Origin: Cohaesibacteraceae bacterium
Lineage (GTDB): Bacteria; Pseudomonadota; Alphaproteobacteria; Rhizobiales; Cohaesibacteraceae
Reading direction: 5' to 3'
NCBI GenBank assembly: GCA_016764535.1
Contig: JAESRR010000214.1
Coordinates: 1 to 5,654, forward strand
DNA: 5,654 nt
Shown here piece after piece: positions 1 through 5,654 of the stretch (the stretch's first letter is position 1; each line of letters starts with the position of its first letter). A program made the position numbers and the translations under genes. The notes beneath the pieces are model-generated. The model did not search any database. It was not told where the DNA came from and saw nothing but the letters and a program-made list of their open reading frames with translations.

Positions 1-438
1 AACATTCCCATTAGCCAACCTAACCTTATTATTGGCGTAGGAAACATAGGCATACAAGTCGCCAATAAACGCTACCCTGCAGTAGATAAATTATTTATTG
101 CTACTGATCCTAAAACGTTTCATTTACCTACTAGCCCCAATAATAACAATGCAGTGTTGTATATGACGCAACCATACTGCAAACAAATACACCTGATACA
201 ACTTCTCAACGCGCAATGGAAGACTATCAGTGTTCTTACCAATAAATCAAAACCAGTAGACATTAATGCATTACAACAATGCGCTAAAAACTACAATATG
301 ACTACATACATAGTGCAAACGACTGGTGACGAACAGCTAACAAGTAAAATAAAAGATGCCCTAAATCATTCAGATATTTGTTGTCAGATCAGGCAGCGCC
401 GACTTTATCGAGGAACAATTCAATTTCCTCTTTCATAA
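1..438 (+). CDS. Unrecognised AT-rich ORF, 5' end outside the window
   Basis: Frame 1 is open from the first base to a TAA at 436-438, giving 145 visible residues with no start needed inside the window. I do not recognise the protein. Near its visible start is a hydrophobic strand followed by a glycine-rich loop, IIGVGNIG (about residues 10-17), then a second strand, LFIATD (about 35-40). This resembles a nucleotide-binding fold, either a Rossmann-type dinucleotide site or the N-terminal part of an FtsZ/tubulin-like protein. The FtsZ GGGTGTG signature is not seen, so neither reading is safe. Codons favour A/T (tta, ata, aat, act), unlike the genes to the right. The last 16 or so codons are the antisense of the chemoreceptor's 3' end, so the natural C-terminus may have been lost or replaced. 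That the stretch to about 385 is coding is moderately likely; the exact end is doubtful. Confidence 0.45.
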   Translation, partial: NIPISQPNLIIGVGNIGIQVANKRYPAVDKLFIATDPKTFHLPTSPNNNNAVLYMTQPYCKQIHLIQLLNAQWKTISVLTNKSKPVDINALQQCAKNYNMTTYIVQTTGDEQLTSKIKDALNHSDICCQIRQRRLYRGTIQFPLS

Positions 439-2548
439 TCTCGGTTTGCTCGGCCAATCGTCCCATCGTTTCTTTCACAGTATGGGCAGATTGACTGGTT
501 TCGGAAATTGCACCGGACAAATGATCAATGTTAACCGCGACACCTTCTGATCCGTCAACCGCATTCTGTGCATTTTCAGCAATGGCACCTGCTGTGGCTC
601 CCTGCTCTTCAACTGCGGACGCAATTGCATTAGACACTTCCTGCATTTGGGTCATGACTTCCGTGATCGCATTTATCGATTTAACGGTATCTTCGGTCTC
701 TGCCTGAATGGCATCTATTTGCTGACTTATTTCGCCGGTTGCATTTGCAGTCTGATTAGCAAGTGTTTTAACTTCCTGCGCAACCACAGCAAAGCCTTTG
801 CCATAGTCTCCCGCTCTCGCACTTTCGATTGTCGCATTCAGAGCCAACAGGTTGGTTTGTTCTGCAATGTCCTGAATCAGGCTCACAACCGTTCCAATTT
901 TCTCTGCCGATTTTGTCAGTGTGCCAATTTTTTCCTGTGTCGTTTTTGCGGTACGAGATGCGCGGGAAACAATTTCAGTTGATTTGTTGACCTGCCGTGA
1001 AATCTCGCCGATCGAGATATGCAATTCACTCACGCTGTGCGCCATTGAACCGACATTTTCGCTAGCTGTTGTAGACGCATCTGCTGCAGAAATCGCCCGG
1101 GCTTCTGAATCCGAAGCAATATCAACCAACTTGCCAGCTGTTGAATTCACTTCTTCGGAAGCATTGGTAACAGCACCAAGACGATCGCCGACAGCTCCCT
1201 CAAAATCACCAATGAGCTTTTGCACGACATCCTGTCGCAATGCATCCTTTTCCCGTCGTTGCTTCTGCAGGTCTTCCAGGGAAATACGTTCAATCGCACT
1301 ATCCCGAAAGACAGATACCGCACGGCTCATGTCACCAATTTCGTCACTATGTGCAACATCTTCAAGTTCAATCTCTATGTCACCTTCTGCCAAAGACCCC
1401 ATCCGGTCCGTGAGTCTGGATATACGTCTGGTAATTCTGTTGGAAAGAATAATCGCAACAACAGAAACCAACAACAACATGGAGAGACAGGCGATAAGCA
1501 TCATGTTACGCATGTCAACAAGAGGCTGATCAATTTCACTCTGATCAAGCATTGCCACAATTTGCCAATTCGCCGCACCATATGCGACTGGAACGACAGT
1601 CATTTGTGCGGAATTGCCATTCAAGGCAACGCCGGGTGCCTGTTCAGGAGCAGCTGTCGAAGCACTCCGCGAAATTGCAGGTAAATTCAGTGTTGTTGTT
1701 AAAGGAAGTGAACCGGTATCGAATCTGCCTGTCGTGCGCAATGCAGTATCTTCACCTGCAAGTACAATTTGTCCGGTATCTCCCAGCCCAATCGGGTTAT
1801 TGAGGATTGTGGTTATTTTTTCCATAGGCAATTGCGCAACAAGAATACCAACAAACCGGGTATCCTTGAACACCGGAGCGAGGAAAAACGCTGCACTCGT
1901 TTTGCCGTTCATCGAATAGGGTACTAGATCTGTGAAATAGGATTTCTGCAACGGCCCTTTCGCTTTGGCAATTTGCAATATATCCGTGGCAATTTGGCCA
2001 ACTCGCGTGCTTGCCAGCGGTCCGGTTGAAATGATTGTCCCGAACTCATCTCCCTTGTGAAGGGTATAGGCAACATCGCCTTTATGGCTAATGACAAACA
2101 TGTCCGGGAAACCGTGTGTTTCAAACTCGGTCACAAACAGCCCATGATATTTTTCGTGAGCAATATCATAATAACCATTTTTGGTGCCCTTTACATGTTT
2201 GTAAAGTGCGTTGCTTCCTTCACTCGCAAATGGATTTCCATCAACATAGTGTGTACGAAGTTTCGCACCATGGTCACTTTTTTGGGTTTTCCAGCCACCG
2301 TAAAACTCTCGCGTTGCATCGATGATTATGGTCCTGGAGGCAAGCGCCTCAACATGACTTTGAATTTGTCCCATGTACAATGCGACTGCTGTGGCACGTC
2401 CGTCGGTCATGGAGAGTTGTTGCTCACGGGCTAAATCCCGCGCAGTGAGCGAACCTGTCCAATATCCGGCCATTCCGACCGAAATAGCCAGCACAGCGGC
2501 CGACACGCAAATGAGAATAGGAATTCTTTTAGATAATTTAAGCTGCAT
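389..2548 (-). CDS. Methyl-accepting chemotaxis protein (transmembrane chemoreceptor)
   Basis: This 719-residue receptor senses a ligand outside the inner membrane and controls the CheA kinase through CheW. Domains in order: a membrane helix at about residues 10-33; a periplasmic sensor region at about 34-347, probably Cache-like ([20 protein letters not shown] at 151-170 looks like a Cache strand-hairpin); a second membrane helix at about 348-369; a HAMP domain at about 370-422; and a long helical signalling domain to about 715. The conserved hairpin tip is clear: [17 protein letters not shown] (564-580), then [15 protein letters not shown] (583-597), a wording typical of alphaproteobacterial receptors. 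It ends LFLDKVGAA, so no C-terminal CheR/CheB-tethering pentapeptide is present. The ATG at 2546-2548 is preceded by AGGGGGA (2555-2561) at 6 nt spacing, which supports this start. No terminator is visible after its TGA at 389-391. The ligand cannot be told from the sequence, and no che genes are in the window. Confidence 0.96.
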   Translation of the reverse strand: MQLKLSKRIPILICVSAAVLAISVGMAGYWTGSLTARDLAREQQLSMTDGRATAVALYMGQIQSHVEALASRTIIIDATREFYGGWKTQKSDHGAKLRTHYVDGNPFASEGSNALYKHVKGTKNGYYDIAHEKYHGLFVTEFETHGFPDMFVISHKGDVAYTLHKGDEFGTIISTGPLASTRVGQIATDILQIAKAKGPLQKSYFTDLVPYSMNGKTSAAFFLAPVFKDTRFVGILVAQLPMEKITTILNNPIGLGDTGQIVLAGEDTALRTTGRFDTGSLPLTTTLNLPAISRSASTAAPEQAPGVALNGNSAQMTVVPVAYGAANWQIVAMLDQSEIDQPLVDMRNMMLIACLSMLLLVSVVAIILSNRITRRISRLTDRMGSLAEGDIEIELEDVAHSDEIGDMSRAVSVFRDSAIERISLEDLQKQRREKDALRQDVVQKLIGDFEGAVGDRLGAVTNASEEVNSTAGKLVDIASDSEARAISAADASTTASENVGSMAHSVSELHISIGEISRQVNKSTEIVSRASRTAKTTQEKIGTLTKSAEKIGTVVSLIQDIAEQTNLLALNATIESARAGDYGKGFAVVAQEVKTLANQTANATGEISQQIDAIQAETEDTVKSINAITEVMTQMQEVSNAIASAVEEQGATAGAIAENAQNAVDGSEGVAVNIDHLSGAISETSQSAHTVKETMGRLAEQTEIMKEEIELFLDKVGAA

Positions 2549-2620
2549 ATTACATCCCCCTGGCAGGGTCCATTACATATCCATACCGTTACGTCAGGAT
2601 GCAGCTTGATACTTTCTGTA

Positions 2621-2648
2621 ATATTAACACGATCGTTTTAATTTTAAC
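2621..2648 (-). promoter_or_regulatory. Possible promoter of the chemoreceptor gene
   Basis: Read on the minus strand, GTTAAA (2643-2648) and TAATAT (2621-2626) are separated by 16 nt and would give a leader of about 65 nt before the ATG. The -10 box is good and the -35 box is weak, in an AT-rich spacer where chance matches are common. I saw no match to the sigma-28 flagellar promoter pattern. Confidence 0.25.
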
Positions 2649-2679
2649 CTGTTGATATATCGTCTTTATTTTTCAACAG
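2649..2679. repeat. Inverted repeat upstream of the chemoreceptor gene
   Basis: CTGTTGA (2649-2655) and TCAACAG (2673-2679) are perfect 7-bp inverted arms separated by 17 bases. They lie just upstream of the proposed -35 box of the chemoreceptor gene and about 95 bases after the stop of the J-domain gene. No T-tract follows on either strand, so it is not a convincing terminator. An operator with two half-sites is possible, and so is chance. Confidence 0.3.
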
Positions 2680-2772
2680 AAGCAGTTAATTCCCGATCCA
2701 GGCAGATTCGATTCTCCACATAGCCAAATTCACAACGCGGAATAGCCTTCCAAAACCATGTGTTTGCTGGAA

Positions 2773-3714
2773 TCAGGAAGAGAATTGTTCGTCACGAACA
2801 TTGTAAGGTTTCATGTCCTGCCAATCGCGCATGAGTGCTTCAAGGCCACTGTCGCCACCATCTGGAAGAACAAGCCTGGTTGTGACGTATAAATCACCAA
2901 AAGTTCCACCTTTTTCCGGCAGTCCTTTTCCCTTCAGACGCATTGTTTTGCCGGAGCTGGTTCCCGCCGGAATTGTCAATGCCACTTTGTGTGACAGTGT
3001 CGGCACGCCAATTTTTGATCCCAAAACGGCTTCATAAAGCGTGATAGGCAGTTCGAGGCGCAAATCCGAACCATTAACTTCAAACAATTCATGTGGCACA
3101 ATGTTAACAGTGATCAATGCATCACCGGATGGACCGGTAGCACTATCAAATCCCTGGCTCTTTAGTCGCATTTGCTGCCCGTGCTCTATGCCGGGTGGAA
3201 TTTTAATATCCAGTGATTTTCCGGTTGGTAATTGTACCCTGATTTTTTCACCGGAGACCAGATGTTCGAGGGTCGCCGAAATTGTGACAGTCGCATCCTG
3301 GCCTTTGCTGGCTCTTGGTGATGTTCGTTGACGCTGCCCGCCCCCAAACGGGTTTCCACCACCCATGCCACCGGACTGGCCCATATTTCCAAAGATATCA
3401 CTGAAAATATCATCTGCACCAAAAGGTGAGCCACCAGCTCTGCCGCCACCGAAGGGATTGCCACCACCAAATCCGTGAAACTGGGCTTTTTCCTTACCGT
3501 CTGCACCAATTTCTCCACGATCAAACTGACCGCGTTTATCCTGGTCCCCCAATATCTCATATGCCTGATTTATCTCGGCAAATTTATCCTGGGCTCCTGG
3601 ATCATCCGGATTCTGGTCCGGGTGGAATTTCTTGGCAAGGCGTCTGAATGACTTCTTGATTTCAGTTTCAGAAGCGGCTTTTTGCACGCCTATTACATCG
3701 TAAGGATCTCGCAT
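2773..3714 (-). CDS. DnaJ-type (class II, CbpA-like) J-domain co-chaperone
   Basis: This 313-residue cytoplasmic protein is expected to deliver unfolded clients to a DnaK-type Hsp70 and stimulate its ATPase. The J domain fills residues 1-70, with the essential HPD motif at 31-33 and the usual helix IV ending in QFDRG. A Gly/Phe-rich linker follows (about 80-126, with repeated GGGNPFGGG). Two C-terminal beta domains cover about 137-210 and 211-285; the second has the family wording LYEAVLGSKIGVPTL (226-240), IPAGT (248-252) and LKGKGLPEKGGTFGDLYV (260-277). The CxxCxGxG zinc-finger repeats of true DnaJ are absent, so this is a class II protein like CbpA, and I leave the symbol empty. The ATG at 3712-3714 follows AAGGAAG (3719-3725), which fits this start. 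No dnaK or grpE is adjacent. It is transcribed away from the peptidase gene across a 190-base spacer. Confidence 0.95.
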   Translation of the reverse strand: MRDPYDVIGVQKAASETEIKKSFRRLAKKFHPDQNPDDPGAQDKFAEINQAYEILGDQDKRGQFDRGEIGADGKEKAQFHGFGGGNPFGGGRAGGSPFGADDIFSDIFGNMGQSGGMGGGNPFGGGQRQRTSPRASKGQDATVTISATLEHLVSGEKIRVQLPTGKSLDIKIPPGIEHGQQMRLKSQGFDSATGPSGDALITVNIVPHELFEVNGSDLRLELPITLYEAVLGSKIGVPTLSHKVALTIPAGTSSGKTMRLKGKGLPEKGGTFGDLYVTTRLVLPDGGDSGLEALMRDWQDMKPYNVRDEQFSS

Positions 3715-3860
3715 GGTTCTTCCTTATCGCCCTTCTCTACTTTTGTCAGCTCATTGTTGATTTTAAGTTGATTTGTGCTTGATATTGTTTCGATTGTTAT
3801 TTTTCATATATGGTGCGAATCATTATTTTCCATGTCTCGCGGGCGAATAATTGTGGTCTG

Positions 3861-3888
3861 TTGCCCTTCGTATTTCCCGTTATATAAT
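3861..3888 (+). promoter_or_regulatory. Possible sigma-70-type promoter of the M42 peptidase gene
   Basis: TTGCCC (3861-3866) and a perfect TATAAT (3883-3888) are 16 nt apart. A start near 3895 would leave only about 10 nt before the ATG and would place the ribosome site at the very 5' end of the message. That makes the position tight, so another promoter further upstream in the AT-rich spacer is possible. Confidence 0.35.
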
Positions 3889-3893
3889 TCTTC

Positions 3894-3898
3894 AGGAG
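3894..3898 (+). promoter_or_regulatory. Ribosome binding site that fixes the peptidase start
   Basis: AGGAG lies 6 nt before the ATG at 3905. The reading frame also extends upstream to a TTG at 3851, but no comparable ribosome site precedes that codon and the 18 extra residues are not family-like. The ATG is therefore preferred. Confidence 0.8.
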
Positions 3899-3904
3899 TT
3901 CTTC

Positions 3905-4951
3905 ATGAACATCGACCTACTTCGCCGACTTTGTGAAACACCGGGTGTTCCGGGAAGGGAACATCGCGTCCGTGCACTTATTGAAGAAGAGATCAAAGGT
4001 CTGTTTGATGAAGTAACTATCGATGCAATGGGCTCGCTTCTTTGCAAGCGCAATCCCACCAAAAAAACTTCAGGTACACCTCAAAAAATCATGCTGTTAT
4101 GCCATATGGACGAGATCGGGTTTCTAGTCTCTTTCATAAGTGACAAAGGATACATTCACATAGATCCTGTGGGCGGGTTTGATCCGCGTAATCTCTTCAG
4201 TCGACGGGTTCTTGTCTGTACCAAAAATGGCGATTTTAAAGGGGTTATGAATCCCGGTGGTAAGCCCATTCATACCCAGGCACCCGAAGATCGCAAAAAA
4301 ATTCCGGAACCAACAGAATTCTTTATTGATATTGGCAAAGGTGAAGCGACGAGTGAAACCGTCCAGATTGGTGATTATGTCATCATGGATGAACCATTTC
4401 TGGATTTGGGAGACAAACTCGTTTCCAAAGCTCTGGATAATCGGATTGCGTGCTGGCTTGGCATCGAGGTTATACGCAAACTTGTCAGCGATGGACTTGA
4501 TCATGCATGCGAAATTCATGTTGTGTTCACTACACAGGAAGAAGTTGGTTTACGGGGAGCACGCACCGCATCCCATGCCATTCAGCCCGATATTGGATTT
4601 GGCATAGATGTGACCCTGGCGTGTGACACACCCGGCATCCCGGAGAAGGATGCTGTAACCCATCACGGCAAGGGATTTGGTCTTCATGTCAAAGATGGCT
4701 CATTTATAGCGGATATCGATCTGATTGAAGAAATCGAGGCTATCGCAAAAGAAGATAATATACCTTGCCAACGTACAATTCTGTCTCGTGGCGGACAGGA
4801 TGGAGCTGCTGCCCAACAAGCTGCTGCAGGTGCGCGTGCTGTAGGAATTGTGGTGGGCACACGCTACATCCATACAGTCACGGAAATGATACACAGATCG
4901 GATCTGGCTGCTGCCCGGGATATCATTACAGCCTATCTTGGTCGCCATTGA
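3905..4951 (+). CDS. M42-family metallo-aminopeptidase
   Basis: This 348-residue protein belongs to the M42 family (glutamyl/deblocking aminopeptidases and the mis-named 'endoglucanase M' proteins). These are cytoplasmic enzymes with two metal ions that remove N-terminal residues from peptides and commonly form a large hollow dodecamer. All expected active-site residues are visible: His67 and Asp69 in LLCHMDEIGF, the bridging Asp178 in ALDNR, the Glu212-Glu213 pair in TTQEEVGLRGA (catalytic base and metal ligand), Asp235 in GIDVT, and His323 in RYIHT. Length is normal for the family, and no signal peptide is seen. GVMNPGGKPIH (113-123) matches the family's inserted domain region. Peptide recycling is inferred from the family; substrate preference cannot be read here. 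The gene stands alone, with its own ribosome site and a strong terminator just downstream. Confidence 0.95.
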   Translation: MNIDLLRRLCETPGVPGREHRVRALIEEEIKGLFDEVTIDAMGSLLCKRNPTKKTSGTPQKIMLLCHMDEIGFLVSFISDKGYIHIDPVGGFDPRNLFSRRVLVCTKNGDFKGVMNPGGKPIHTQAPEDRKKIPEPTEFFIDIGKGEATSETVQIGDYVIMDEPFLDLGDKLVSKALDNRIACWLGIEVIRKLVSDGLDHACEIHVVFTTQEEVGLRGARTASHAIQPDIGFGIDVTLACDTPGIPEKDAVTHHGKGFGLHVKDGSFIADIDLIEEIEAIAKEDNIPCQRTILSRGGQDGAAAQQAAAGARAVGIVVGTRYIHTVTEMIHRSDLAAARDIITAYLGRH

Positions 4952-4964
4952 TCGTAATCAATTC

Positions 4965-5003
4965 GCAAAACCACTTCCCGAAATTGAAGTGGTTTTGCTT
5001 TTT
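4965..5003 (+). terminator. Rho-independent terminator after the M42 peptidase gene
   Basis: A perfect 13-bp stem, GCAAAACCACTTC (4965-4977) with GAAGTGGTTTTGC (4986-4998), has an 8-nt loop and is followed by five T (4999-5003). It begins 14 bases after the peptidase stop codon. The minus strand lacks a matching T-tract beyond the stem apart from the A-run within it, so it mainly serves the plus strand. Confidence 0.92.
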
Positions 5004-5022
5004 CCGATTTCGGCGTTACACT
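4995..5022 (+). promoter_or_regulatory. Possible leaderless promoter of the small membrane protein
   Basis: TTGCTT (4995-5000) and TACACT (5017-5022) are 16 nt apart, and the ATG at 5029 begins 7 nt after the -10 box, about where transcription would start. No ribosome site precedes the ATG, which fits a leaderless message. The boxes are imperfect (3/6 and 4/6), and the -35 box overlaps the terminator stem and T-tract. Confidence 0.35.
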
Positions 5023-5028
5023 GGTCTC

Positions 5029-5379
5029 ATGTGGGACAGTATTGCCAAATGGATTGCACAACCCGGCATCTATGACATCTATATGTTATTTGCCGTTCTG
5101 ATGATGTTTGTGCCTTTGTTCATTCTTTCAAAATGGTATCGTGATCATGCGAGACACTCTGGAGGCGGCAGGCAATTACTGGCTAGAAACAAAGTGCTTT
5201 CCGGTCAGGACAATCACAAACTGCATCGTCTGTTCAAACTCGCCCGTGACATAGAAACAGGAACTTTCGGGGATGCGGTACGCCATGTCCAACATCTTGT
5301 ATACGGCTTCATTTTTATTTGGCTGATTGCGATAACATTTGTATTTGGGCTGTTGGTACATTCGGGAAATTTTCGATAA
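5029..5379 (+). CDS. Small membrane protein with two transmembrane segments, function unknown
   Basis: I do not recognise this 116-residue protein. It starts MWDSIAKWIAQPGIYDIYML and has two hydrophobic segments, at about residues 14-34 and 88-110. The loop between them (35-87) is rich in Lys, Arg and His (KWYRDHARH, RLFKLARD), so by the positive-inside rule it should be cytoplasmic, with both ends outside. No cysteine, catalytic motif or signal-peptide cleavage site is seen. The frame stays open upstream as far as 4765 inside the peptidase gene, but a start there would overlap that gene and its terminator, so the ATG at 5029 is preferred. No Shine-Dalgarno sequence precedes it. The layout (a terminator before it, a convergent gene after it) suggests it is a single-gene unit. 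The sensible codon use and clean two-segment topology support it as a real gene. Confidence 0.75.
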   Translation: MWDSIAKWIAQPGIYDIYMLFAVLMMFVPLFILSKWYRDHARHSGGGRQLLARNKVLSGQDNHKLHRLFKLARDIETGTFGDAVRHVQHLVYGFIFIWLIAITFVFGLLVHSGNFR

Positions 5380-5441
5380 AACCACCAACAGTCGAACAGC
5401 TTTCCGGAAACGAATTCATCCCAGGGCCATCCACCGCGATT

Positions 5442-5495
5442 TTGCATACCCACACCTGCTTGCATAGCCACACCTGCTTGCATAGCCACACCTGC
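5442..5495. repeat. Three tandem copies of an 18-bp repeat
   Basis: TTGCATASCCACACCTGC occurs three times head to tail at 5442-5459, 5460-5477 and 5478-5495. Copies 2 and 3 are identical; copy 1 differs at one base (C instead of G at 5449). There are no spacers, so it is not a CRISPR array. It lies between the stop codons of two convergent genes. Because 18 is a multiple of three, every frame through it reads as a hexapeptide repeat, but no supported gene contains it. Confidence 0.9.
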
Positions 5496-5526
5496 GGATT
5501 GGTCAAATTTACAGACCAATCTGCAG
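5492..5526. repeat. 13-bp stem-loop joined to the tandem repeat (possible convergent terminator)
   Basis: CTGCGGATTGGTC (5492-5504) pairs with GACCAATCTGCAG (5514-5526) over 13 positions with a single G-T(U) wobble, leaving a 9-nt loop. Its left arm begins inside the last 18-bp repeat copy. On the plus strand only a weak CTTT follows and on the minus strand no T-tract follows. It could be a weak terminator between the convergent genes or part of a repetitive intergenic element. Confidence 0.6.
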
Positions 5527-5556
5527 CTTTAATCGAATGTCTTGCAACATATCGTG

Positions 5557-5654
5557 TTATTCAGGCAGGGGCCCATTCCAGGCCGACGCTTCGATTTTGT
5601 GGCCATCAGGATCTCGAACAAAACACCCATAGTATGGTTCACCATATTCCGGTC
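5557..5654 (-). CDS. VOC-superfamily (glyoxalase/dioxygenase-like) protein, C-terminal fragment
   Basis: Only the last 31 residues are in the window; the rest lies beyond the right edge. The visible part, YYGCFVRDPDGHKIEA followed by SAWNGPLPE and a TAA (read from 5559 to 5557), matches the end of a VOC module. In these proteins an F-x-x-DPDGx-x-(I/L)E strand closes the beta-sheet, and its Glu is usually the final metal ligand. Family members include glyoxalase I, bleomycin/fosfomycin resistance proteins and ring-cleaving dioxygenases. This fragment does not show which type it is. It is too short for a long-ORF search but clearly in frame to the edge. It converges with the small membrane protein gene across a 177-base spacer. 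Confidence 0.85.
   Translation of the reverse strand, partial: PEYGEPYYGCFVRDPDGHKIEASAWNGPLPE

Noticed and set aside
921..1529. A 202-codon plus-strand frame opposite the chemoreceptor gene
   Set aside because: It is antisense to the conserved signalling domain, is rich in Ser/Arg/Ile as expected of such a shadow, has no ribosome site, and the minus-strand gene is certain.
2629..2636. The 8-bp palindrome ACGATCGT as an operator
   Set aside because: It is short, its symmetry breaks at the next base, and such palindromes are frequent by chance.
3851..3904. An upstream TTG start extending the M42 peptidase by 18 residues
   Set aside because: There is no ribosome site before the TTG, while AGGAG is well placed before the ATG at 3905, and the family length fits the shorter form.
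5401..5410. The palindrome TTTCCGGAAA
   Set aside because: It is a single 10-bp symmetric site in the convergent spacer with no promoter nearby, so there is nothing to support a regulatory role.
5442..5495. CRISPR array
   Set aside because: The copies are directly adjacent with no spacers, and no cas genes are present.
5214..5519. A minus-strand frame through the tandem repeat giving repeated VAMQAG
   Set aside because: It runs antisense into the small membrane protein gene, and the hexapeptide repeat follows automatically from an 18-bp DNA repeat; an alternative minus frame is equally open, and there is no support for either.

Overview
The window looks like chromosomal DNA of an alphaproteobacterium, probably close to Hyphomicrobiales/Rhizobiales. 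This is inferred from the wording of the chemoreceptor signalling tip and of the J-domain protein, not from a marker gene. The GC content of the main part is moderate: lines I sampled by hand run from about 45 to 53%.

Layout, left to right. (1) Positions 1 to about 385 are AT-rich (133 G+C in the first 360 bases, about 37%) and carry the 3' part of an unrecognised plus-strand ORF. It runs 50 bases into the end of the next gene, tail to tail. (2) 389-2548, minus strand: a complete transmembrane chemoreceptor (MCP). (3) 2549-2772: a spacer holding the chemoreceptor's ribosome site and a possible promoter. (4) 2773-3714, minus strand: a DnaJ-type co-chaperone with a J domain, a Gly/Phe linker and C-terminal substrate-binding domains, but no zinc finger. 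(5) 3715-3904: a divergent spacer with signals for the gene on its right. (6) 3905-4951, plus strand: an M42-family metallo-aminopeptidase with a full set of metal and catalytic residues, closed by a strong intrinsic terminator at 4965-5003. (7) 5029-5379, plus strand: a small protein with two membrane segments and unknown function, possibly read from a leaderless transcript. (8) 5380-5556: a convergent spacer with three copies of an 18-bp tandem repeat running into a 13-bp stem-loop. (9) 5557-5654, minus strand: the C-terminal end of a VOC (glyoxalase/dioxygenase superfamily) protein cut by the window edge.

The genes do not form an obvious pathway or operon. They read as independent housekeeping or environmental-response genes: chemotaxis sensing, protein folding, peptide breakdown, and a small-molecule enzyme or binding protein. 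I found no defence system, mobile element, CRISPR array, tRNA or rRNA. The parts least explained by ordinary annotation are the composition break at the left end, the small membrane protein, and the repeat plus hairpin at the right end.
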